Shown one piece after another: positions 11,351 through 21,938 of a stretch of DNA of 64,000 bases (position 1 is its first letter; each line of letters begins with the position of its first letter). The notes under the pieces were generated by a model. It saw only the letters and a program-made list of their open reading frames with translations. It made no database searches and was not told the DNA's origin. The stretch is from Davidsoniella eucalypti (Eukaryota; Ascomycota; Sordariomycetes; Microascales; Ceratocystidaceae). The stretch lies in the NCBI GenBank assembly GCA_004009845.1, contig RMBW01000002.1, positions 1 to 64,000 on the forward strand. The letters are read 5' to 3'. A program made the translations under genes and the position numbers.

Positions 11351-11457
11351 GACATTCATGGTGGAAATCTAGCATATTCTAGATGTCTCCTGATAGTGGT
11401 GTGCTTCATAATTATGAAGGCGAAGTCAAAGATTGGTAATGCGTTGGCCAAAATCTC

Positions 11458-11475
11458 GAAGATTCCGGGATGTTC
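11458..11475. promoter_or_regulatory. Heat-shock element, four alternating units
   Basis: Reads GAA-ga-TTC-cg-GGA-tg-TTC: four alternating 5-bp units in exact register, one of them GGA instead of GAA. This is the binding site pattern of the trimeric heat-shock factor Hsf1. It lies about 300 bp upstream of the HSP start. Confidence 0.75.
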
Positions 11476-11524
11476 TGGTGACTTACAGCGTTATATGATT
11501 GCCTAAATAGGCAACATTGGACTC

Positions 11525-11542
11525 GAAAGTCTGAGAATATTC
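11525..11542. promoter_or_regulatory. Second heat-shock element
   Basis: Reads GAA-ag-TCT-ga-GAA-ta-TTC: four units in 5-bp register with one imperfect unit (TCT). A further GAA at 11555-11557 stays in the same register. Together with the element at 11458 it forms a clustered Hsf1 site. Confidence 0.65.
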
Positions 11543-11745
11543 TACAGGGCTCTAGAATCTTAATGTAACCCTATCTGTATTTCAGCCCTAACCCTATATG
11601 TTCCACACTTATATGATATCTTATAGCCGTGAACTACATCAAATCTGGTAAAATAATTCATTACTAAATTGTAAAAACGCCATATGAACTCCATGAACCG
11701 ATAGCCTAGATAGAAATAAGTCGTAAAAATTCTAGAAGCAAAGTC

Positions 11746-13026
11746 CTACCGCATAGCACCAAAATCAAGCTTCCGGGCAACTTTGGCACCGCGATTTGAC
11801 TCATCATCTTCGCCTGCGGCACCGGGACGTCTCTTTTGGTCTGCAGGTGCAGGTTTAGGCTGAGAGGCCTTACGTGGAAGATCCTGTCTAGGAGTGGGAC
11901 GGGGTTCGTGTTGCCACCACTCATGCATCAGCATTTCCTTTGCAGTAATTCTCTTCTTGGGATCTAGTATGAGTGTCTTCATGAGTAGGTCGACGCCAGC
12001 GCCTCCAACAGTTCCGAAGCGGCCCTGGAAATACTCGCGAGGTTTAAGCGGGTAGATCTCGGCGGGGATAGCGTGATATTCCTTCTGATGCGAGACTCCC
12101 GGCCAGTTTTCTTCGGTAGGGGTGCCGAGTTCACGGCAGATGAGTTCGAGTTGGTTGATATCTGTCTCGCCAGGAAGATATGGCGCACGTAAAATAAGCT
12201 CAGCAAACACACAGCCGACACTCCAGACATCAACACCACCGCTATAGTGTTTGACAGCAAAAAGAAGCTCCGGGGGCCGGTACCAACGCGTGATGACTTG
12301 GCACGTCATGTACTGATGCGGATCGGCAAATGAACGTGCTAGACCGAAATCGGCTAGTTTGATCTCGCCGTCGGCGGAGATTAGCAAGTTGTTGGGTTTA
12401 ATATCGCGATGAAGTACAAAGTTCTCGTGGCAGAACCATACCGCACGGGTGAGCATTCCAATCCAGGCTTTGATATCACCGGCACCGTAGCGTACCGCGT
12501 GAGTATCACGGATAAGCATCTCAAGATCACCTAGTGGCAGGAACTCTAAAACAAGATTGAGGTTCTGGTCCTTTGACGAGAAGACTGACAGCAGGGAAAT
12601 GATATTGGGGTGCTTGAGTTCCTGTAGGAACTTGATTTCACGGACGGCGTCTGGCGGTAAACCGTCGGTGTATTCTTTCTGGACCTTGATCTTCTTGATA
12701 GCCACCCTTTGCGAGGGATCGCTTCTCAAGTGTCCTAAGAACACCACGGCATATGTACCTTCACCCAGCCGCTTTCCCTTGATGTACTTTTTCTTCTCGA
12801 CCTCGTTCATTTGTTCAGAGAGATCTAGAGTTTGAGGGAGCTTATCAGCCAGCTCTATGACGGTCAGCGGCGCACTAGAGCCGGCCGGCTTCGGTGTCGC
12901 ATTGGATGATGATATGCGACCGGGACTTCCAAGGAGGGCACCTTTTAGAGGTGAGCGTAGTGGCGAGCCTAATAGCGGCGGCGCTAGGGCCGAAGTTGGC
13001 CGTGCAACAAGCGGTGAGCCGGTCAT
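11746..13026 (-). CDS. KIN28: TFIIH-associated CDK7/Kin28-type cyclin-dependent kinase
   Basis: Single-exon, 426 aa kinase predicted to phosphorylate the RNA polymerase II C-terminal domain as part of TFIIH, with a cyclin H-type partner. Motifs in order: glycine loop GEGTYAVV (88-95), catalytic lysine K111 in VAIKK, PSTAIRE-like helix LPPDAVREIKFLQEL, HRDIKPNN (206-213), DFGLA (226-230), T-loop Thr241 in the QYMTCQVITRWYRPPELLF segment, and the CDK7-type GTPTEENWPG and RPTPRQDLP tail. The match to CDK7 (KIKV, LPLGDLE, LLMKTLILDP) is better than to other CDKs. An N-terminal extension of about 75 residues contains several Ser-Pro sites (S4, S21, S25, S34), absent from the core family. The C-terminal tail is basic and Pro/Ala-rich with a KRR signal. 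Confidence 0.92.
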   Translation of the reverse strand: MTGSPLVARPTSALAPPLLGSPLRSPLKGALLGSPGRISSSNATPKPAGSSAPLTVIELADKLPQTLDLSEQMNEVEKKKYIKGKRLGEGTYAVVFLGHLRSDPSQRVAIKKIKVQKEYTDGLPPDAVREIKFLQELKHPNIISLLSVFSSKDQNLNLVLEFLPLGDLEMLIRDTHAVRYGAGDIKAWIGMLTRAVWFCHENFVLHRDIKPNNLLISADGEIKLADFGLARSFADPHQYMTCQVITRWYRPPELLFAVKHYSGGVDVWSVGCVFAELILRAPYLPGETDINQLELICRELGTPTEENWPGVSHQKEYHAIPAEIYPLKPREYFQGRFGTVGGAGVDLLMKTLILDPKKRITAKEMLMHEWWQHEPRPTPRQDLPRKASQPKPAPADQKRRPGAAGEDDESNRGAKVARKLDFGAMR

Positions 13027-16000
13027 GACGGTATATGTGATGAAACACGAGATACTAGAACCAGTTGGTTATGAAGCCAATGGTTGAGTATGAAGATATG
13101 ACAGTTAAGTCCATCTAGACAGGACGGTGATATTATCTAGCCTTACTACGGAGCCTTGCCTGAGGTGGAAATGCATGTGTGGCGTACTATAAGCCGAGCG
13201 TGGCGCATATCAACAAAATGTGGCGTAAAGGGCTAATTACTGTATTTGTATATACTTGGACTATTATGAGTAAAGTAACTAAAGACTATCGTGAAAAACG
13301 ATTGGCACGCAGAATAACACGTAGGAAGATATATACACACTAGCTTTCTGCTTTGGTGCTTGCACTGTAATATCCTTTTCACTAACTATACCAAACAGAG
13401 AATTATCGAGTTTATCCATACCAAGTGAGTATAACAAGCTCATGTCGCCACTGAAAGTAACAGTAGCTCGACACTAATTGTGCGACACCATGATGACAAA
13501 GTCTCGAAGATCGTATCGATGATCCGGCGGTCAAGAAATCAGGTGTGAGCCAAGTCTGGGTGGGCAGAACGAACAGGATATATGATTCCACGGCACAGCA
13601 GACGAACCCGAATGTCTTGAACACACATGAATATCACAACTCAAATAATGGCTGTTTGTCGCCGAACGCCGCTACCGGCTAAGCAAGGGATTTACCTCGC
13701 CTGCTTATATATCTGTGTTTAAACAGTTCGCTGATGTTGCCGATTAGCCAGACAGAGCTAGGTAATGGCTAGGCAAGAGACATTCCATCTTTCTACCGAA
13801 ACATCTCCTCTTCTTGAGCGGACCGTCCGAAGAAGCTGGATAGGGCAACTATCCTTGTCCAGCTGGACATCGGGGATTACGGAGAAAAAAAAGCCCAACG
13901 AAAAATTCGTGGAATAAAACAAAGACTAAAAAGGGCCTCCCTCCATCTTTGTACTTAGAACTCCCCACCGTACGACAAATCACGTTCACAAACATAAGGA
14001 GCCAAATATTAGCAAAGGCCTAGCCAACCAGGAAGAAAAAACCCCAACTACAAAAACTGAGAGATTCCTAGACTAGGGACAGGTGGACGAATTTCCTAGT
14101 CAGGAAGTCTTGCTTTTGTGGGAAGCCTGAGGGAATAAGAGGGATCCAACATGAAAATTCTCTGCAAAGAGCAAAGAGAAGAAAACCTGCGGCTTTCTCG
14201 AGGCTCAGTCTATACGTGATTTGGGCTTCTGGGGTAGAGAGGGGAGGCTTCTTCTGCCTTTGTCGTCTCTGTCCGCTCAGGAGGCGGTGGATAATAGCTG
14301 CCAAATGCATGCATCTGCGCAAAGCTACATGGCAAGCATATACATCTGTATGCTGTATGCTGTATGCTGTATACCACTGTGTAGACACACCTGCCTGCAT
14401 CTACTGCATGTTATGTATATGTCGTATGACAGTTTGGGAGAGTCGATAGTACGTATATATCTGTCTTTCTGGGGTAGGCCGATACCAGTTGGTGTGCTGA
14501 ACGAAGATGACAGTCTCGCTAGTCCAGATTCCATATTTCCAGGGCTATGCAGACTGGATGGATCACAATGTACAGATAGGTATCATCATGCACAGTATTC
14601 CAATGCTGACTTCCACAAAGGTCGACCGACATCTGCTTATATGTACGCAGACGCATACAGATATGTGTGTTGATTGATAATGAGGCTGTCATGCATATGT
14701 ATGTATATACTATACAGCATGGAAGCCAATGTTCCGATGCTAGCGATGTGGTTGACTTGGGCTTACGTAGTAGTACGCCTTTTTGTTTCCTTTTTAGCCC
14801 TAAATGTCCTGGAAATTGTGAAGAAACCCATGCAAGATACTATGCACGCCATGGCGAAATGATGCTGTGATACTGCTAGAATCTACGGTACGCTAAAGAT
14901 CGAATGTTTCTTCACCTTCTTGGTCTTTACACCTACATGTCTCTTCCCGATTTTCACAGCCAGCCCGGCCCATTCGAGCAATAACTAGCGAACTCGAGCT
15001 GCCTTGACCCCCGATTTCGCCTCAGCCGATGCCCAACCCCGGTTTGCCCGGGAGACTAGCAGAACATCGAGAATCAGGACATGATCGACCAGCGAGGGGA
15101 AATGTGAGCCTGTGTTTTAAGGTGCTGACTAGAGGCGTAATGAGATTTATTCTTCATTTCCAAGGTGATGACGAAATAGCAAGCACCCAGCTGTATTTAT
15201 TCATGCCATGCTTTGTGCTGTGAACTGCTTGTCTTCTTCTGCCTATACTACATGCTGACATGCTATGGATCTCATCATGAATGGCGTATTTATCAAAAAC
15301 AATGTGACGCTACACTTGTCCCAGCAACCCGGAATGGATCAACATAAAATTATGTACACCCGGATTGCTAGGATAAGTGCACACAATCTCTGTACTTCAC
15401 TTCGACTTGAGTTGTCAACCTCGTACGTGCTTTGGAGCGAGCCTTTTGAATAAGGAAGAGAACGAGAAGAAGAAATGCACGCAGAAAGGGGTGAGATCGG
15501 CTTCGGATAGTGCACACGTATTTGCATTTTCGAGTCTCACCTTGACATTGCGGATTGTCTATTACAATATAGAAACATAGCTATGGTAGGGAACATAGTA
15601 AGTTATGGGACTACTGGGAAACAATGTTTCGTACGCTCGCTCATAGCCGAGCCCGTTATTTGAGTATTATGTCAAGCCGTGGCGCCTCAGCACTACCAAG
15701 ACAAGACAATAGCTGGAGAGGCCAGACACCAAGAAGCAGCAGGAATTCCGAGTCGTTGTCTTGCATGATGGCCTCTGTATTTTCCTTTCCTCGTGGCTAG
15801 TAAAGCAATGAGAAAGCGTGAACAAGGATCTGTTTATTCTGTCCTTGCGTCAAGACATGGCTTGATATGTCCTTTTGTCATTATTTGCATCTGCCTGGTC
15901 GTGAAATACCGATATATTGGATACTGTAGCAACCTTGTCCTTGTCTAAGTATCTGTTTCGAGGGAAAGGTTTGGTTGATTGTATTATATACGATATCGCT

Positions 16001-17999
16001 CATAGATAAGAATCAAAGTTACTTGCACCCAGCACTGACAGTGTACGTACTTATATGTACCTTGCTTTACATGACGAATAATAACGTACATCGTCTGTTC
16101 TCATAGACTCGCGCTATATATAATACTATGTCTATGCGCGCAGCACTTGCAGCAGGCATCCATTGATCCTTGATTCTTAGTACTACCTGGTCTTTGCCCG
16201 GGGAGGGTTCGCGTACTAGCGAAGCTGGACAGGGCTCAGCTTTACTAGGTCGCCGACAAGGCCCCATCCCAAATTATATCTGTACATCGGCATCTCTTCA
16301 TCCCCTGCCCAAGCGTTCGCGATATTGACGAGCCTGTCCAGCAACTACTCCGTACCGAGTCTTTAGATAGAAGATGGATGGAACTGGGGTTCGTCTATCA
16401 ACTGTTTGGCGCGGCATATTACACTTCTGGAAACTGAATTACGGAACCGGGTTTCTGCTGCCACCTGAATATCCTGCAGCTTGGTCTTGGCGCTATGAAT
16501 TGCGGACCATGTTCCATAGTACCTGAGCCTTTATTTACTTACTTTGCCTCGTTTTGCTGCGTGATTGGCTGCATCTTTTCGCCATCTGCCTTCTTTTTCG
16601 ATCGAGGAATTACACATCTCTTGCCCTATTTAAATCAGCCCTTATATATTACAGGAAATCTTGTGCTTCGTTCTTGTTTGTGTCATAACCAATAGACAGC
16701 TATCAAAAACATGAAAGTTAGGGCATGTCAACATCTTCTGGCCCTACGTTAGCTAACAGATTATCCATACTATCACATATATGCTGATATTATACTACAT
16801 ATCTTAGCTATTCGCTGCCGGTATCAGTTCATGTTCATTCTTAGGCTCGGCCCTACCAAAGGAGCCCTAAACAAAAACGTCATTGCAGGGAACATCGCCG
16901 TCCCGCATGTTGCTAGTCAACTTAAAGCATGCTAGGACCTTCTTGTTTCTCTCTCCCCTACTGGCTTAGTCTAACTCCTTCTCTATTTCTGTATGTCTCC
17001 TGCTCCTCTCTTGACCGGATGTTTTCTACTGACTTGGACATTTGATCTGCCTCTTCACGTGCTTCTCTGGTGGGTTCGTAGTGCCATAGCAGTGCTACAT
17101 GTACTATTGAGCTATCATGTCAGAGAGATACGGTGGTAATCTATTGCTGGCTGGGTACTTCATAGGCATCATGATAGACAACCCAAATTGAGACAGTGGG
17201 CGGCTTGAAACGTTGGTGGCTGGCACCCGCCTGCCAATATCTAATATGCCACAGCATTGCAAGAATGAATATATGAGGCTATTATCTAGCATACCTGCGC
17301 ATCTCTTAATATTCGCAAGTGCTATTCATATACCCGGAGACTTACCGGTTCCAGATGGTCTCTTACCATTGAATCATCTCTGACGATAGTGATGTTGAGC
17401 ATCACTGGGCTCTGTCCTATTCTCGACTGAACGGGCGTGTAAAAAGGTGTGTCTTGGATAGTGTCTTGCGAAGTAGCACCTCTGACTACTAGTTATGCCT
17501 GATAATGTGTGGTAAGTGAATACAATAGACCCGAGCTAGACATCAGATTTCCATCCAAGGGAACAAAGAGCATTCTTTCATGCGAGAGAAGGAAAGGCAA
17601 GAGCTTTTAAATAACGGACCAAGAAAAGACTGGTATTTGGAGAAGGCAACAATCAATCCTTGGGGTTGATAAATGCCGCGTCATGGCAAATTCCACATGC
17701 CCACCAACTATCTCAGGTCTGGTTTGACAAGTTCTATTATCTGAGCACTAGCATATATAATAAGCACCCTTTTCTTTTTCTCTTTTTCCCATACATCCTC
17801 TCTTCGAGTCACTGCTTATATCACCACTAGTATCATTGCTAGATAAACACAGACAGACAGTCTTATATATCCGTCTCAAAGGAGTCAATCTCCGAACCCC
17901 CTTCGAAATATACTCGTAAATGTTGCAACACTGACTTCCCTCATAACAGAATAGCCCACGACTGTTAATAATTTTGGAGCCTTGCCTGCTGGAAAAGTT
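13027..17999. other. Gene-free spacer downstream of the KIN28 promoter
   Basis: No open frame here has a recognisable domain or convincing exon structure. The left edge should hold the KIN28 promoter and leader. The only clear sequence structure is a heptanucleotide microsatellite at 14347-14372. Non-coding RNAs cannot be ruled out without transcript data. Confidence 0.5.
14347..14372. repeat. TGTATGC heptanucleotide microsatellite
   Basis: Three perfect tandem TGTATGC units followed by a partial TGTAT. A short simple repeat in non-coding DNA. Confidence 0.9.
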
Positions 18000-20900
18000 G
18001 ACTAAAGATTCGAAAATAAAGACTAGAGGACTTGGTGGAATCCTTCGATTAGTCGTAGTGAAGACAAAACAAAATAAAAGCAATACGTCGGTCTTATCTC
18101 TATCCTTTTATTTTTGTCATCTCCCCATTTGCGTAATTGCCTTGTTCACGCTTTTTGCCGGTCTTCTTTCCGTTTGTTTAAAATTCGTCTGAAACTTACT
18201 GTCATCGTCGTGGCACCTTCCTTATTTTATCAGATTCATAACGACATCTATTACCCTTTTTCAAAATTGTTCGTGTCATTTTCCCGTCATCCTTTCTATT
18301 TTATCTTTGTTATTCAATTCGACTCCTTTTGACATTTTATTTCTATGGCCGTTGGTCTTCTTAAAGCGGACCAGCATTTTAGCTTCAAAAGCTTTACTAA
18401 CATTATCTTCTTCTGTGAACGGCGGCCTCTTTCCCAACTCCGTTGGAAATCATTTGCCACTTTCAAACTCATCATTTCCATCAACAAAGCCTTTATTCCT
18501 CTAAACTAGAAACAAAAAAAGCCCGTATAAGCTTCCAATTTACCAAAGGCCGGAGGTGGCCGGCTACAGGCTTCTCGTCAATTGCTTTCTAGTGTCCCAT
18601 TGGCTAGTCCCCGTTTGTGCTACTCAGCTCGAATCGTTGGTCATCGGGGCTCACAACGGTCTTGGCCGTTGCTTATACTATACCCAAGGACGTCATCTAT
18701 CGGTTTTTTTTTGGATGTCTGGACTTGACTCGAAACATAAGAGTCCATAATTTAGTTGCCAGTCTTTCCGATATCTGCTACAGAATACGCCCCTAATTAC
18801 GATGCCGCTTCTACTACGACCCTTGCCAACCCTACGTCTATTGTAGTTTACGTTTCTTTACATGCTGTGGGACTTGTTTTCCACTTGAGATCATTCAATT
18901 TGGGCGGTCAACCCTTTGCTCGATTTGGATTATACGCCCAATTGGTAGCCACTGGTTGTTGGGGGCCTAAGTGTCACTTGGACAATTTGAAACTGTGAGA
19001 TTCCTTATTCAGCCGCCTTGGCCAAATTTACTGAGAACCACAGCGTGTCTATCATTTATAGAGGTCATTGGTCTCAAAAGGTATATCTGAGGATTCTCTA
19101 TCTTATAAAACGATTCTCAATGTCACTCACCACCTATGCTGTTTTGATATCAAGCACATTTGCCAATACGAGGAATCGTCAACTACCAGCACTTCCCTAC
19201 CAACGGCCTACTACCTGGCTGGCTGGCCATACTGAGATTGATACTCCCGAGGACGTCCAACAACGCGTATATCAGTTCATCTTACTCCGAATCTATCTTC
19301 TATTTTTCATCGTCTCCGTCTCCGTCGAACTGGCTGGGGCGTGCGCTAATAGAGTTTTGCTGTCCGACATCGAGATCCTTCGGCACACAGATACTAGGTC
19401 TCAAAGTGGTCTTGGCTCCCTATTACTTGTTACTTTGAAGAATCTAGAGAGTCTAGAATCTCTAAAACTCTTAGACCGACAGACAAGTTTCTCTCTTTCT
19501 CAAAACTTCGCTTGAACGCGTTGCAAAAAGAAAGGAGAAGAAAAGAAGAAGAAGAAGAAGAAGAAGAAGAAGAAAAAAAAATAAAAAAGGAGCACGTTTT
19601 TTTGTCAAAATAGATAATTCACCGACAGGGCTTTTTGTTCGACGGTTTCGCACACGGACGGGACATTGCCTTTTCTGTAACTATCATTGGTCTTCTAGAT
19701 CTCTCAGTACATTTCCGACTATCTCTAGATCTACTTTTAGTGTCTATCTGGAACCTTACTAGTCAACAAGGTCCTTTGCCCAGCTTGGCTCCTACTGCTA
19801 CTCTGGTAAGTTATCGATCTATAATCATTCTTAAACTTGACTGTATCTCTCTTTCTCTCTCTCTCTTTCTCTTTATTTTCCCCTTGTGGAGTCTCTCATT
19901 TCCAACCCTTCAGTCTTTTTTGGTGCCCTCGAAATATGATTCGTTGTGTTCAAGTCCTTCCTCAGATTGCTCATTGGCACTTGGAGACGGCCAAGTGGCC
20001 AGTGGCTCTACATCGATGGCTCTACGTCAGTAGCTAGGTAAGTGCCTACGTGTGGTATGATGTGTATTCGTATTAGTCTGTTATGTCATAGGCGTGACAA
20101 TATTTTCTCTTATTTGGCAATGCGTGGTATATTGGGTATATACAAGTGTGTGTGTACAGTGCAATACGTAACGATATAGCCTATCCATATCCATAGTATT
20201 ATAGTACAGCAATGTGTCCGTCGTAATCACGCGTACTTCGTTGTGTATATATATATGTATCTGTATATATGTATATGTGCGGTATAGAAACGACAAAACC
20301 AGAGAATGCATGCACATGTGCGTACTACACACCCCCCTTCTCCTGTTATGGCAATATTTGTATGCTTCTCAGCTGTCCAAACGCGCCTAGAAGCGCTTCT
20401 AGTTGCTGACTGTCAACGACAATACTACGGCATGTGCTTAGTTGGGGAGGGGTGAGTCTGAGGCCACATTAGCGTTTGCGGTTCCTCAGGATAAGGCCAT
20501 GTATATGTACAGTGACTTGTCCTGTATATAGAGACTCGTACATATAGACACACATGGACACGCTTATTATATTCCAGCCCTTATGTTACCCACACACCAC
20601 GCACTGCGTCACATGGAGCCTTGATTTTGTCGCCGTCACTGACTACTCTTGGCCGTATGTTATTTTCTTCCTCTTTCTCTTTTATTTCGTTCTCCTCCCC
20701 TTTCCTCTTCTCTTTTTGCTTTCTTCTGTGTAGGAAAGCCCTTCTTGTGTCTAGGAAAGCCCTTCTTGCCTTCCCGGTTCCTTCCCGTATCTCGGGGCAC
20801 GCTAACACGTTGCTTTGGCCAGCCAGTCTGGTTGTTTAGCATGAACAAATAGCTTCCTAGCCCGCTCTCTCCGTAGGGCGCCGCGACTCTTCGTTACCGT

Positions 20901-21938
20901 TATCAATAAGTTCAACCAGAAAAGTAGATAGAAAACACCAGGCAAGGCAAGCAAGTCACCGCGCTCCTCTCTGTCCCGGGACGCCCTCTTGACGCCGTTC
21001 CAAGCGCATATAGCCTGCCAGGGCTACCTGTTAGGGCTGTGTCTCTAGTAGTGGTTGTGTTTTTGAGGCTTGTACTTGTTTTCTCGGGTACAACTTACTA
21101 TCTAGACTGCATAAGCACAGTGACAGCACATCTCCACCACCAAGCCAACGACCTCTGCTCAGACTTCGCTTTCTTCTCTTGCTTCCTGCACCGCTTCTTA
21201 GTCGGCAAAAGCGTAATCCTATCTGACACGCTCTTCTTCTTGTTTTCTCTTTGCAGCCCACACGCCCATCGCTATCTTTGGTTTTTGCCTCTTTCTGGCC
21301 CGCAGCCTGCGATTCTCTCTCGGCTAACTACCACCCACCACCATTGTTCTACTAACTGTCGTTGGGTAAATCCCACGCCGTAAAGAACTCGGGGCACTGA
21401 ACCTGAACTCCCGGACGAGAGAAGGCTGTTTGTCGGCTAGCCCATCATAGCAGTGGTTGTGTCTATACCTCCTCGCTACAACTTGGCCAGTCGTGGTCTC
21501 TCAAAATCTACGTCTTCACGGCGTTCTAAATTGCCGAGTAGGGCGTACGACATCGGTTCGTCCAGCCTTTCTAGACCTATTCTGTCGTTTCTACAACTGT
21601 CATCACCTCTTGGGCTAAATAATCTGCTGTTTACCGTCCATTCATCCATTCCTTTTTCTCGGGTCAGCCGACACCTGTACTGCATCATTACCGAACTATA
21701 TCACTCTTTGGTAATTGCCGACAAACCCAGCCTGCTGGCATTATCCTCGTATAGAGCTACGTGTTCCACGGCTCGAAAGAGAAGAAGAGCTTCTCTTGTA
21801 CTAGACGCCTCTTTTACTGGAGAAGCCCGTGACTCTATTTCTTCCCTGGGACTAACGACACTAAATTCCCCTTCTTTCTTCTATCCTCCCTCTTCGCCCT
21901 CACCCCCATCACCGATACGACCCAGCACTCGAAAAGCC
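18000..21938 (+). other. Pyrimidine-rich region, probable promoter and long leader of the YTH gene
   Basis: The + strand is rich in C/T tracts from about 18.0 kb to the YTH start (for example the TCTCTCTTTCTC run near 19.85 kb). Many short ATG frames occur but none has domain content. A frame open from 21453 to 21938 joins the YTH reading frame but contains no ATG. The composition fits a long 5' leader with upstream ORFs and possibly a leader intron. Transcript mapping is needed. Confidence 0.4.
19541..19573. repeat. (GAA)n microsatellite
   Basis: About ten GAA/AAG units inside a longer purine run ending in poly-A. It stands out as a purine tract in an otherwise pyrimidine-rich stretch. Confidence 0.9.

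Larger units (their letters stand above)
11167..11745. other. HSP promoter and KIN28 3' region
   Basis: Holds the small heat-shock gene's leader, TATA box and heat-shock elements (listed separately). Near 11.57-11.60 kb there are two AACCCTA motifs 23 bp apart (11567-11573 and 11590-11596), and the KIN28 3' UTR follows. Confidence 0.6.

Noticed and set aside
14221..14673. 150-codon plus-strand frame
   Set aside because: Built on a microsatellite, Cys/Tyr-rich noise with no domain or codon bias of a real gene.
19018..19515. 165-codon plus-strand frame
   Set aside because: No ATG-supported start, no recognisable domain, lies in the pyrimidine-rich leader region.
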